Assembly: GCA_013399115.1 (NCBI GenBank)
Contig: VXAA01004383.1
Coordinates: 1,489,973-1,553,972 of the forward strand
Direction: 5' to 3'
Length of the DNA stretch: 64,000 nt
Source of the DNA: Anseranas semipalmata
Taxonomy: Eukaryota > Chordata > Aves > Anseriformes > Anseranatidae
In this document: positions 24,844 to 37,800 of the stretch, piece by piece
How the letters are laid out: the number at the start of each line of letters is the position of its first letter
Position numbering within the stretch: position 1 is the first letter of the stretch
The notes under the pieces: generated by a model
What the model was told of the DNA's origin: nothing
The model's database searches: none
The model's input: the letters and a program-made list of their open reading frames with translations, nothing else
Program-made: the position numbers and the translations under genes

Positions 24844-26553
24844 CTGAAAAACAGAATTTAATAGCCAGCTCTGACTGTATATAAGACTAAATGAAGAAGA
24901 AAAAAGAGCATATTCTTTTTTGGGAAACAACATTTCTTAGATTTATGCCAAAATACTTATGCACAATTATGATCTTTCCAAACTGTAGTCAGCCTAATAA
25001 GTATGGCTCTTGTCCTCATTTCCATCTATGCACATCATGATTACAAGCTGTTAACGAGTGTATTTAGAAACCAGATCAAAATTTTATGACACAGATTTTG
25101 AGACTGCAGTCATTAAAATGAAACAGAAATCTCTGTCCAAATTGGAATCACAAATCATAATTAAAATGGTTAAGTACTGCTCTCAAGCAATAGCAGACAC
25201 TAATAAGGTTTTGTATCATAAATCACCAACAGATATGAAAGTCCAGCACCAGTATGGTGCAGTACAACATCAGAACTGGACAGAAGTTCTGTTGCAAGAT
25301 ACAAAGACTGAACTAGAAGAAAACATTATGTCTGTTGCAATTTGCTCAAGGAATTCTGAAAGGGTAATTTTCATCCTCGCTGACATCATACTTGATCGGG
25401 TATTAAACAGGTAATAAACATAATACCAGCATAAACACTCTATCATACGATATTCAGCTAATTCAACCATAATGCAATCATCTGCTCATGCCTGAATCAG
25501 ATCAAATTTGTAGCGTTGGGTGATTCTGTCAGGCACAGATCAATTACCAATGAAAGCAGAACTACATCTCTACCAGTAGACACTGAAACTATAGAACAAC
25601 AACATATACAAATAAAAAGGTCCATAGACAGTTTCTCTAGGTTATCTATCAGTGTATTAAAAAGCATTTAAAAGCTACCAAAAAAACCTTCCCTTATCTC
25701 ACATAAAACCAAAAAGCACTCAAGTTTATAAAGTGAAGTTGACATACAACGGCAAACTAGAGTTTCTTAGTGTTCTGTATAAATGTTATCAAAAGCTGAG
25801 GACATGCTTTCGCTTAATAAAAAAGACTAGCAGATTATGCCCACGTTGTCTTATCCGTATTTCAGTAATATACAGACACTATGTAGTAACAACATTTGAA
25901 ATAGTAATAATGGCATTTTAAAATCTAATCATTTCAGTGTGAATTATTTCAAAGTCTCAAAAGCCTCAACAATCAAGCTGATCTGTGAATGATGTTGAAA
26001 ACATTTTAGATGGTTTTCACTGAGAGTCAGGCAGATCAGTTGGGAAAACTAATGTCTTTAGTAAACCAAGCCATATGGTTGGAAAAAAATAAGCAAGGTC
26101 TTAGGCAAGAAATCCTCCTCCACATTGCCCAAAAGCCTGCCTGTTTTGAACTGTACCAGTCAGTCTTCAATGTCTTGCTCAGACCTTAGACTATCATGGC
26201 TAAAATAGCTCCCCTGAGGGAAAGGAAGAAAAAACTGAGTCATTCAATTATTCCTGTAAAAATAACTTTAGTCACTGAGTAAATAGCAGTGGTTTCTGTT
26301 AGTGAATAATATTTTATTTACTGCAAATATCTCGCTAGCTATGTAACTAGATGGAAAAAATTTATCCAAACTTGGGTAATCAAATTTACATGAATTCCTA
26401 AAAGCAGGAGGTATTTTCTTAAATCCCTGCCTTGGTTTCTTGGAGAAAGACTTTATGATTTACTTAGCTTGACTAGGTAACGCTGCTGCAGCTGAAGGAT
26501 AATTCAGCTTATCAATATATTGACTTTATTGAGAAAATTAACATGATGACAAC
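24844..26553. other. FAM120B intron (about 1.7 kb)
   Basis: AT-rich DNA with a 118-codon plus-strand open frame at 25058-25414 that has no recognisable domain or splice support. No repeat family recognised. AATAAA in the gene's sense lies at 26525-26530, close to the donor. Confidence 0.5.
26525..26530 (-). promoter_or_regulatory. Intronic AATAAA beside a weak splice donor
   Basis: TTTATT on the plus strand, 24 nt inside the intron after the exon ending at 26554. Without splicing the frame would run TGCHHVNFLNKVNILIS to a TGA at 26504-26506. This could permit premature polyadenylation. It is a motif match only. Confidence 0.3.
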
Positions 26554-26662
26554 CTGTAACAAATCCATTCCCTCTGGGTCTGCTCTGTATTGTTCTCTTC
26601 TTCACCATGCAAGCCTTGCAAATGAGTGACTTCAGATTCTGGAAGGGTGTATACAAAGACTC
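26554..26662 (-). CDS. FAM120B: FAM120B coding exon (109 nt) with weak donor
   Basis: The acceptor CTGTTGTCTGCAG is followed by 36 codons plus one base. It encodes ESLYTPFQNLKSLICKACM and then VKKRTIQSRPRGNGFVT. The FQNLKSLICKACM stretch, with a Cys-x-x-Cys pair, matches the conserved block that follows the FDGKLF exon in FAM120B. Phase 0 in follows from the previous exon; phase 1 out is required by the next. The donor is ACAG|GTTGTC, which departs from consensus at positions +3 to +6. An AATAAA lies just inside the intron (see findings). Confidence 0.9.
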
Positions 26663-29114
26663 CTGCAGACAACAGGGTTAACATCAATGACTGTTCTGCC
26701 CTTCTCTCATCAGGTGTAGCACAAATCAATCACATATCTAACAACCAAAAGAATTTTCTAAATCCACACTCATACATGCATGAAGGTGCCAGATCTTCTG
26801 GTTCACATTTTTCAGGAAACAAAGTTAAAACATTTCATATTAAAAGTGGATTCTTGGAAGGGTGAGTAGGGGTGCAGAAGGAATGCTTTTCCCTCTCTTG
26901 GTGAAGTTTGTTTTTCTCCTCTGCTCACATGCGTAAATTACTTTCTTCCCTATTCTATTACCTTCCATCTGCAAATACACCTAACTAGACTTGGTTAGGT
27001 CTATCAGCAGTACCTCAGGCAGAGATAGTTAAAGCCTCCAGATAAAGACTGATGAACTGATGGAAAAAACTCACCAGTGAAAAAATCAAAGTATCTTAAT
27101 CTCATACATTACAAACAGAAATTAACAGTAACACATCAGCCTTAACTTCAGATATTTGTTGCCTGATAAAATATAACCTAGTCTAAGGAGACACGGAGGA
27201 ATTCAATAAAAATGTTTACCTCGTGGGATGAAAAGTTCTGCTGTCCAAAGGACAAGCTGAAACTATTTCAAGACCCAATACTAAGAGATGTGATACGTCT
27301 TTAACTTTTACTGGTTTCAGGGAGCTTTGAAGAAGTGTCACATCTTGGAATCCTTTTCTTTGCTTATTGATTTGTATTGGGCATGTGGGAAGTTGTACAG
27401 ATTGAAAAGAATTACAGAAAGGCAGATTTTAGAACATCATCATAATTTATTTTCATAAAACAGAGCTGATTTTTACCCAGATGATAATTCCTTTTTGTAA
27501 CCTCCATGGTGGAGGGGGAGCAGCAAGAATGGGAGAGGATTACAGGAAAAAGTAAAAAGCCAATAGGTGTCAAGACTGGAGCAACTAGAGAGGTTTCTTA
27601 AGCAGAGATAAGAATCTGAACCCTGAACACCCTTGTGAACTTTCCTAGCACATTTTTTTGTGCTAACAAACCTCTTTAGAGACAGAGCCTTAAGCACAAC
27701 CCACAGATTTTTTTTTTCCACACAGACTGAGTACAGACTGCAAAGAACTCCCACTAATGGGAAAATCCTTTCACTGTACTCTTAGGAGAATAAATTCAGA
27801 ATGTGTTTATGAAGGTCAGATGAAAGGCATGATCAAAAAAGGACAAAACGTATCACTTATAATGACCCCGTTAGGTAATGTTTTTAATTAAAAAAAAATA
27901 TATCACAAACATACTCTATTAGTGAGAAGCACTATAAAAAGACTAATGAAGTGATAATATCATTGCCTCACTGCTTTATGAGACTATTACATCCAATTTT
28001 CTGTGTGGATAAACAAACTAATACGATTACTGTTATGAAAAACAGAGAACTAGCATAATAAGAACTTGGTATCTTTTTTTTTAAAAAAGCAGGATAGCTA
28101 TTTATTCTTATCAGAAGCTTTCCATTTTTTATCTTTAACAATTTCAAAGGCTAGATAGAGCTGAATTATACTAAAAAAATGCCCACAAATGTATTATCTA
28201 TATATTAATTTACACATTCTATACTTTTGGTGCAAGAATTTGTAGTAAGCAAACACTACAATGTTCAAAATTGCTTGTACACATGTAAATATTTAACCAA
28301 GACTGTATTTCAACTGTAATTTTCATAAAGTTATTAACCGTATTTAAACCATCATAATCAAGCAACACTGATTCTGAGATCTCCTGAACTCCCTGAAGTA
28401 GTAACTGTCCAGATCCAAAGTACATAGAGAGACCATAAGAGTTAGGAAACGAGCAGGGAACACCAAAAGGAGTAACTTTTTCCTCTTACTTATCTTTTCA
28501 ATAACAAAACACCCACATGGAATAACTTTTTTTTTCTGAATACAATGCTATAGCTATCATCAGGTTAGATTTATGATGCTCAAGGATAGATTGCTAACAA
28601 AACAAGCGCTGAAAGTTCTTGGCTTCCAGCGGTACATTAAGCTCTGCCAGGAACTAAGTACCAATTTTATTTATTAAAGTTGAATTTATAATAATAGGAA
28701 CAACCAATCACATAGGCTTGTTTCCTTGCCAGTGTCCCCAGTTAAACTGGCATCTCTCGGCAATTCTCCCAAAACCAGACTCTTGCCTTTCCAACTGATA
28801 AGCTAGAAAGTTATTTTATTAGTCTGGGAGCTCTCTCTGCCATATATGTACCATAACATCATACCTAAAAAATAAGAAGTTATTTAAGCTACTCTAAAAG
28901 TTAACAAGGCTAGGCTATTTTTTTTTGTACCACAGAACAGTTTATCTGGGGTTTGTTTAAACTAGAGCATCAAGCTTTTTAAAAACCTAACTTAGATATT
29001 TTAGTTGATCAAGTCAATCTCCAGCTCTGTTCTAGGGATCTAAGCATCTTTCTTCAAATCCCTTCTAAAACATGCTAAAATATAACTTTAATCTGGTCAC
29101 ACGGGGATTTTCAA

Positions 29115-29142
29115 ATGTTAGCTAAAGTGTGCTAGCTAACAT
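29115..29142. repeat. Inverted repeat, 9-bp arms
   Basis: ATGTTAGCT (29115-29123) and AGCTAACAT (29134-29142) are exact reverse complements around a 10-nt loop. There is no terminator or miRNA-length stem context. Confidence 0.85.
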
Positions 29143-29344
29143 ATTTATGAATACCTCTCAGCCAATATCAATTTTATTCAGATTTATATACACATTCTAA
29201 AACTAATTACCTAATCTGAATTCTACCCAAATGGAAAAGAAGTAATAGTTTCACAGAGATTTATGCACTCTTCTATTTTTCCATTTATTCTTTAGACCCT
29301 CTGCTGTTCTGCAAAAGTTCTACATGAAAACCAGTGGATGAAGC

Positions 29345-29440
29345 ACTGGCCCAATCCAAAATCTACTGAAATCAATGGACTGACCAGTGGGAACCCCAGC
29401 ATTTGGATAGAGGCTATAGTCCTAATCATACAACTGACTC
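29345..29440. mobile_element. Possible ancient L3/CR1-type LINE fragment
   Basis: The phrases GGCCCAATCCAAAATCTACT and GAAATCAATGGACTGACCAG resemble the repetitive amniote wording 'cccaatcctgctcccattgaagtcaatgg'. Short and diverged; recognised by memory of the consensus only. Confidence 0.35.
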
Positions 29441-30598
29441 CGTATGGAAAGGATTATCATCCTCCTGCTGAAAAAGACATACATTCCACCCACCCACATG
29501 CGTTCCACTCATCACTCCAGTTCAGGATGTAATCTAATCAGACACAAAACTGGAAAAGAAAACTAATTGTACCAAAACTGATATTAAGTGTATGAGATTA
29601 GAATTATTTAGAAACAAAATCTTTTTTCTCTATAATAATTTTTATTTATTTGAACCTCAAGTGATACGTGTAAAAACACACAAAAACATTTGAAACATAA
29701 ACCTTTCAGAAATAATTGAATGATATGGGTTTTTCAGTTCCACACTCAAAATAGAGATACAAATCTAAGGTCTTAAGAGCTATCTACACAGATTAGTACA
29801 GACCCACCCAAGCTCCTCTCCACATATTCTGTGCTGGTGGGACACGAGCCAGGTCTCACCTGAGGCTTCACTGGAGCATTAATACAGCATTGCACCCTGT
29901 CAAGCAGACCCCAGCTCTGAGCATGGGCATGTTGCCACCCTGTTGCATTGCATATGGCCCAGCAAGATCCAGCAAGACTCTGCTGGTATCCGTCTGCCCT
30001 TGCCAGTACAGGCATGTTTTAAATCCCACCAGTTTTAGGTAACACAGCATGTAAATGCAAATTGTACAAACCCCCGGCTTCTGAAAAATGGGACTGAAAA
30101 GGCTGTTAAGGACTGAAAGGCACAGGAAAGCACTTGGTGAGATTCTACTAAAAATACATAGATATACACCTTTTTCTGTTTTCCAGTTCCCCCTGGAATT
30201 CACCAAATCTTCATCTCATATTTTAAGTTCCTTAATACCTTTGAAACTATCACTCTTAAATGCTTTAAAAAAATCATACCTAGTATGCTTACTTAAATAC
30301 ATTCTCATGATTTTGAGCAAAATCTTACAGCAAAAAGATCTCGTTAACATCTTAGCATTAGCAAACTGGTACAGTAATTTTCAGTTTCTGAAATTGACAA
30401 CCATTTTGATACTTGCTTGTATTGTTTTCTGAGTATTGGAAAAAAAATATAAAAGCAAATTTATAGCTTCCAGCATAGTATCAGTATTTCTACCTTCTTA
30501 CGTTTTGTTTGGTAGGAAGGATGAAACAGGAATAATGAAGAGAAGAAAAATACAAAGAAAGGATACAAAAAAAATAACAATGAATATTAAAATTTACA

Positions 30599-30616
30599 TA
30601 TCTATCTATCTATCTA
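30599..30616 (+). repeat. (TATC)n microsatellite
   Basis: About four tandem TATC units in the FAM120B intron just downstream of the exon ending at 30675. Confidence 0.85.
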
Positions 30617-30674
30617 ATGGGCAGGTACATTTTTCAAAGAATACAGAACTATCTAAGAGGATGTAATTACTCAC

Positions 30675-30881
30675 ATTGCCTTCCAAAAGCTCCTCCACAG
30701 AGCAACTTCGGTGTGACTGCTGGTATTTTTCTTGAAAAAGTTTTCCATCAAACACTTTCCAAGGCATCAAATCATCCATTCTGAAGGGAAAGCCACAGGC
30801 ACTATTTGCCATGAGCAATGTTGTAAGGCCACGAATAAAGACAGCACCAAGATGTACAGCTCTGGAGTCCACTTGCACAAG
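30675..30881 (-). CDS. FAM120B: FAM120B coding exon (207 nt), family signature
   Basis: Acceptor TTAATGTTAACAG and a near-perfect donor AAT|GTGAGT enclose 69 codons, phase 0 at both ends. The product starts LVQVDSRAVHLGAVFIRGL, continues through TTLLMANSACGFPFRMDD, then MPWKVFDGKLFQEKYQQS, and ends VEELLEGN. The GLTTL-NSACGFP and MPW-VFDGKLF motifs are the clearest identifiers of FAM120B in the window. It sits 17.9 kb downstream of the previous exon, the largest intron seen here. Confidence 0.96.
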
Positions 30882-33800
30882 CTGTTAACATTAAAAAAAA
30901 AAAGAAAAGTAGACCTCACAAATCAGGGAATACAAATGATTTTAACACGACATAACCACGCAAACAGCAGAGCAAATGATAAATAGCCCTAAAGCTGTGA
31001 CAATGATGGTTTTCTGTGGCACACTAGAATTCATCGAAGGATACTATATGTAGCTTTATTAAATAAAGTGAAAGAAGTGAAGTTTGTTTTAACAAATACT
31101 GTATCATACTCAAGTTTTTTTAAAAGAGATACATTCAAAATGAAAACTGAAAGATAAAAGAAATAGCTATGCTCTATAGCATTTCTCAAACATTCGCAGT
31201 TCCCCAAAAGGAATTCTGTTAGTGGAATGCAAAAACACGAACTGGGAGTTTAAAAAAGTGATTTGTACAGTGACCCATTGCCCTTCCACAGCTTGATCAG
31301 CTGCTGTATGTTACAGCACTTGGAGATCATTTAAATTATGAGATTTGACAGAACAAAGTTTATTATGTCCAGGCTCCAGAAATACTTTAAATACTCTAAA
31401 ATTTCCTCTGACTGCAGACTGAAAGCCAAATTATTTCTCTTCAACATGGAAGTCTCCAGAAGAAATATAGGAATGGTATGACAGCATCCAGAAAACGCAA
31501 AATGAGAAACTCAATGAAACATTTAAAACTTTTGGTCAAAATAAATTTGATGGGTGAATTTAAAAATGCTGTTGTGGGACAGTATAGCAAACTCTAAAAG
31601 CCTTGAATCTAGTAAGTGTAAAACTGTAATTTTAATGAATTGTATAGACAGTACAAAGCTCCTCAGTGGGGAATGCCTCTTCTACAGACTACCATAGCAG
31701 TCTGTCAGGACTAGAAGGGATTCACAACAAGCACCCATCAATACTGTAATCCACAGCAGCTGTTGTACCCTTACAGTACAGTTTTCCTTGCAGCGTAAGT
31801 TATATCAGGAATGGAACAGCATCCAAAATAGTCCAGAAGAGAAAGCACAAAGAAGTGGCTCAAATTTGTCTCAACCCCAGTTCCTGGAGAGCTCTGAATT
31901 GTTTGTCTGAAGAGCGTTGGAAAGGGTTGGCTCGTTATTACTAACAATAATATCACCTTGTATCTTAAAAGATTCCCGAAAGACTTAAAGGTATGCACAT
32001 ACACTGTCACTGCCCTAATGGATCAGACCCCACCCCCAAGGTCCACATAACAAAACCAGAAAACCTTTGCCAGCAACACAGAGCCACAAAACATCTTATG
32101 AAAGAGCCAAACACAGTAAATTGTATGGAAGAGTAGAGTTAGAACCTGGTCAAAGATACACGCTTTCTGTATTATTCAATAAGTTGAAGTCTGTTGTATA
32201 ACTTGACCATGTGAAACTGATTTCTGCAATAGGGAACCCCACTAAACACAGACAATGGGCAGTACGGTTCTGTTAATCTGACTTGAAGTGAGGTGTACCT
32301 CCACTGGCTGTTTTTTTCCTAGAGTGCAGAAGCAAAAGAGGACTTAGAGGTGATGATGCAGGCAAAAGATACCAGGCAGGGTCATCCAGAGCCCTCATAA
32401 AACAACTGCCTCCAGTGATTCCTGGTGAGGCATCAAACTGACCACCATGGCCCTGGTCCAACATGACACTCAGTACCTGAAATTCACCCAACAAGACAAC
32501 TGAAGACAACCACAGACATCCAGATAAACACAGGCAACACAAGCAAATTTAAGCAGTCATTTAGAAAATGAAAGGCCCATCCTTCACCTACTGTGACACT
32601 TCATATTTGAGTAAGGAAGACCTTCTCCTCTCCCATCGTCACCTTTAAAATAAAAGTATTTTCAGGATGGGATCAGGCTATGAGTTTCAGGAATTTATTG
32701 CCTCCAGCTGTAAGTAATCATCTTCCCAGCTGAGACCAGTTACTACTTGCACACTTACAACTCCCTTGCTCTGGTAAATAAAGCAGGTTTTGCAAAGCAC
32801 TTCATAATGCTGAAAGATACCTAAAAGAGGAATGTGGTTTAAGTGAACTGGTATTATTTGTACTAAAGTAGACTGTAAGAGTGCAAACAGCCAGTTACTA
32901 GGTTGCTGCTGAGAGATATTTAAATCACACTAACTCAATCGTCTTTGATCACCTGGCCAAATCTCAAGACCTTCTAAGGAAACTAGTTCACGTCAGTTCA
33001 TGCTTTCAAGTGGAATCTGCTTGGTTCGTGACTGAAGTGAGACTTTATGAGTACATACCCAATGAGTAAGAACTGCTGGGAATCTTCACAACTCCCCTTT
33101 TTGTAAACTGATCCAGCTAGGGAGTTCTTTCAGAACGTATGTACCCTGGTCTCCTTCGCAATGCAACAAGAAATTGAACTTCAAGTAACTTCAGTAAAAT
33201 CCTTTGACAAATAACAAGTACGAAATAAAGGTAAAGTTTTGCTGTTTAAGCTATATGGAAAATGGACATGTCAAGCTAAAAATAGCAGCAGAGTCCAAGA
33301 ATGACAGTACCACCCTAATCAGCTGAAACAAATTGGCTAAATTTGTATCAATATGACTTATACCACCAACATTCTCTTTATTACAGATATTTATTTTTTA
33401 TTCCTTGTCACACATATCAGTATCTTCTGTCATTGAATTATCACTGAGTACTGATAATGTCAAAAAATTTAATTGCTGAAAATAAACTTTCCAAGACTAA
33501 CAAAAGCAGGTATTTAAGCTGCTGAAAAGAAATTAGTAAATGCTGTCATATGCAGCAAGAAATTTCCCATCTTCTAATTTAACAGCTGTGTACTAGATAG
33601 CTATTAATTCGTACCTTTTTGTCATTTATTGACAAAGATATGCTCTTACTGTCCATTTTAATCCCACTGGTACCGAGGATGTACAACAGCTGTTAGGACA
33701 GATTACTAATACTATATATAGATGCTGGATGCCATCTGGGCCACAAATCTTTAAGATAAAGATTTCAAATCTTTATTTTATTTTGTTCTGAAAGCTCTAA

Positions 33801-34639
33801 GCATACACCCAACACAAGTATGTGATTAACCCAACTTTCTTCAATTATGTTATTCAAATTAATGCAAAACAAATGTATACACATTAGCAGAACAAGTGTC
33901 TAAACGGGAATTTGAAAAAAACTGCTTTTGATGGTGATGCACAAAATAATAATATATAGAAAAGGACTTTGAGGTCTCAGTTTGCTGTCTCAAGCTGGAG
34001 ATCAGTGCAGTACTGCCATTGATACCAGCTGTTCCTTCTGCCTAAGTGAGTATGAGGCCTGAGCTACCAATACAACCCCAGCTGTGCTCTCCAACCACAG
34101 CTGAGACATACTGGTTAAAAAGATAAAAGAAAGTTGCTGGTGACAGCTGTTACAGGTAGAAGACTTTGCTGTCATCAATCCAGAACTTTCCTTAAGCACT
34201 AATGTAGTAGGTGGGGGGGTGAAGGGAATGCTAGCTATTTTAATGGAAACCAATATTGGCAAGACCGTGGCAAGAGCTATCAACACTGATTTCTTTATTT
34301 TAATAAGACAGGAAATACATTCACTAAAGGGTAGTTTCTATTTTCCATGTCTGGCAATGAAAAAACAAAGAAAATGAAAGCACAGCGAGTCTATAACAAT
34401 GAGCCCGTGCACATGGCAAACCACAGACTTGCTTTGCCATGGGAATGCTCACAACTGCTTGGTGTCTGCAATGTAAAGACGTCATGATGAGGATAAGTGG
34501 AAAATTCCAAAAGAAAAGAAGCCTTGCCTTCCAGGGCATTACACCCTAGAGACTACTTCTTATTGGAAACTCTGTCTGTTCTTTTTACTATTTTTATAAA
34601 CTCAGGACCCCAGTGAATCATGTGAGATACACCCCTGTG

Positions 34640-34800
34640 ATCCTGCTGCTGCTACTCCTACCACCAGCTGATGACATTTGTGTGAGAGAGACAGGGAGTG
34701 CGTGAGAACCACTCCTCCTGCTCCGGCTGCCCGTGCTGTGCTCCCGCTGCTGCTCCTACCAACAGCAGCTCCCCACCCGCTCGGGGTTGGGGAAAAAAAG
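34640..34800. other. GC-rich low-complexity patch
   Basis: A run of CTGCTGCTGCT, CTCCTGCTCC and CGCTGCTGCTCC words, clearly richer in G+C than its surroundings. It gives opposing open frames of 60-85 codons on both strands, typical of low-complexity GC-rich DNA and not of a real exon. Confidence 0.5.
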
Positions 34801-37800
34801 ATTGCTTTTCCTGTTTGCCAATGTGAAGTGAAGACTGAGAACTCCAAGTTCACAGTCCCCTAATATCAGTGCAGCAGATGTTACTGATACCGTGCACAAA
34901 AGGCCTGAGATAACGGGGTAACCCAATTTGAAAAGAGACAGAGAAATGCTGCAGTACCCATATCACAAATGTCCAACATTTTTTATAACAATTTGAGAAA
35001 CATCTTTGCTAGAAGAGCCATCAGAGAGTGATCTCACACCATGCCTTTTTCTGCTCTAGACAGCGCTTCAGCTTATGGACCATAAGTCCAAGTCTCATTG
35101 ACCACAGAGAGAGGCTTTGCAAGAAGGAAAGTGTTTGCTCACAGGAGCAGTTTGCAAATCTAGACCAAAAGACTGTATACCCCGCTGAAGATTTTTTACT
35201 TACAGGAAGAAATATACATGGATCTTGTATATGACATGCAAATTTTCAGTTCAAATAAAATCTAATAATGAAAAAAAAAAGCAAAAAAAAACATTTTCAG
35301 GAGGTAAAAATACCTTTACACTTTAAGGAAGCATTTTTAGCCCTCTGAATCTTCTTTGTGGATTCCCAAATTATTTCTCTGATAGAGGTATGAACTTTAT
35401 CCTATGCACTTCAAAAGCTGCACTTCTGTGTAATATGAGCATGGGAAAAACAAACAAACAACCCTGCAGCTCTTTCACCTGGAATGGTGAAACTCTATGG
35501 ACTTTTGAGGGTTCGAATTCTGTTAAAAGGATGACTAGGCTCTACACACTGAAAAGGTAAGGGTAAATATCTGAATACGCCTAATGTCAGAAGAAACAAA
35601 TGAAGGCCAGAAGTGCACCCAGTGGCAAAGCTAACTCATTATCTTCATTTCTAGAAACCAAGAACAATAAAGATATGGTAATAATTTCACATTTCTTTAC
35701 TTATACTACTTTACACTTCATCTGTACCTCAATGCACTAAATACTACAATTCGTTTAAGAACTGGTTCCTTTAGTAAGATTTTTAATAACATGATGGGGA
35801 CATACTTTAATAATAATTTATATATTTTTTTTTACATTGAAACTTAGGTTGAAGTTCTTCTTGCACATTTTTTCCCTAATCTGCTGCCTTCTTCCTATGG
35901 TTAGGTTGAATATAAAAGATATGAATATGGCTAACATTTTAAAATATAAATTTTAAAAGAAATTACTTAAAATAGCATAGTGCTTTTTCTTTTCTTTTTC
36001 CTCAGAAGAATATTTGTGTTTCTGTTATAAAAAGGAAAACACAACACTCAAGGACAGGTTAGTACTTGCTAATTTCTGGTTAAAATTAATCAACTGAAAA
36101 ACAGTAATTAAAAATCAATGAAATTTGATCCAAGCAATAAACTGCTGGAATTCAAGTGATGGTGATCAAAATCTAAGTACTTTTCTAGTTTAACCACTTC
36201 TTTCTAAACCCATTTGAACTCAGTCAGTATATTATCAGTACATTACTTCATGTATTACCACCCTCAAACCCACCCGTATCTTAAAACATCAAATATTTAA
36301 CCATAGGCAGTTTATGCTTCAGCAATAAAGGCAGCAGGTAGATCCTATCTTAGGAACTTGTCATTAAAGCAGTAAGGCTTAGCTTTGCCTGGAAGAGGCA
36401 AGGCACGCTGTGGTTCAAATATAAACAGATGAACTGTCAACTGATGACCATTTCACTGAAGTTAAATTTGCTACAACGGAAAGAATCACTGAGGAAATTT
36501 TTTCAACCTAAAGACAAGAGTTCTTTCTTGAATTCCAGGTCTTGCCTTCAGCCCTTAGCATAAACTCCCAGTGCAAGTTGTCAAAAGATACCATAAATCC
36601 CATGCATGGGAACTATATGCTCTGCTCTTGAGCAAAGATAAGCTGAACCGGTGCAACAGTGGTAGTTTTAAGGAGCGTTATCCTAGAGAGCGAGGCTGGA
36701 GAAACAGTATATTTACTTGGCATCAGTCAGCTTTATGCAACAGGTTGCTGGAAGTGTAGTTCTTCACCTGCTTCTTTCACCTGTCAAACTGAGAGAAGAG
36801 GGAAGTGCCAGTATTTTGAAAACATGATTAAGGTTTATTCTGATAAAAGATTATGGCTTAAGTTAAGCTCTTCCTGCTTAAACAAGGCGGGTGCAAAGGA
36901 AAAGGGAGACTGAAAAGAGGAGGAGATCCTATGAGGGCATCTGCTGCAACAGAAACTAGAAAAACTAGTTCTTAAACACTTCTAAGTCTTCACAGTAAAT
37001 ATTTAGCAGTAAACAACCCTATTGTTTAGTGTTTACATGTTGAAGAAGGTTTACTTACTGGGTTTTATCAGGAGTTTGATGTAAAATGATACACCATTAT
37101 TTACACAGGCCAAAAACTTCAATGAAGTCAACCTAAACAAAGCTTCAAAATTGCTTTTACCTTTAAGCACCAGATGTAATAATAACAAAAATACTACTGC
37201 TAACCAATCTACAACCAGATAAAAATCTCCTTTGGTTGCAGAAAGACTGCTTTTTAATTACGTGTTTCAGCGCTCTTAGTCATATCTACAACAAAACCTA
37301 GCATAAATGAAATTTCCACGACGATGAATATCACACTAGCTAAGAAGTTTAGCCCTTTCAAATTATCATACAGTTACGTCATGGACAGTGCACTAGTACT
37401 TGTAGAAAAAATTAAAATAGCACCACTTTTCTTATTTTAACTAAAATTGTACAATTGCTAGACTCTGATCTAAATGATTACTGGGCTAATAACAGTCCAT
37501 AATACACGTGACATTTACAGAACATTCAGATAAACTCCGAGTTACAGTCATCAGGCTAACCAACTGATTAACTGTGACCCTGCCAGCAGCCACATCCTTT
37601 CCACAGAAGTGGATTCACTGAGATTTTAACTTTTACTGTCTTTAAATATGTGCTCGTGTTTTTAGTGACATACTTATCTTTGAACTTCTTTACCTTTCTC
37701 TCATCTAGATAATACTGGATTTATTTGGTAGCAAAATATATTTATTTGTTTGGGACTTTGAAAACTCCAAAATTTTCTTTTTATTTTTTTCTTCATACGC

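Larger units (their letters stand above)
26663..30674. other. FAM120B intron (about 4.0 kb)
   Basis: No gene seen. Contains a 9-bp-arm hairpin at 29115-29142, a possible L3/CR1 fragment at 29345-29440, and a short (TATC)n run at 30599-30616. The minus-strand open frame at 27473-27754 shows no family features. Confidence 0.5.

Noticed and set aside
25058..25414. 118-codon plus-strand open frame in a FAM120B intron
   Set aside because: Antisense to the gene, resembles no family I know, and sits in AT-rich DNA where such frames arise by chance.
32273..32542. 89-codon minus-strand frame with an acceptor-like TTTCAG inside
   Set aside because: No matching donor in a compatible phase and no recognisable protein; flanking exons already join phase 0 to 0.
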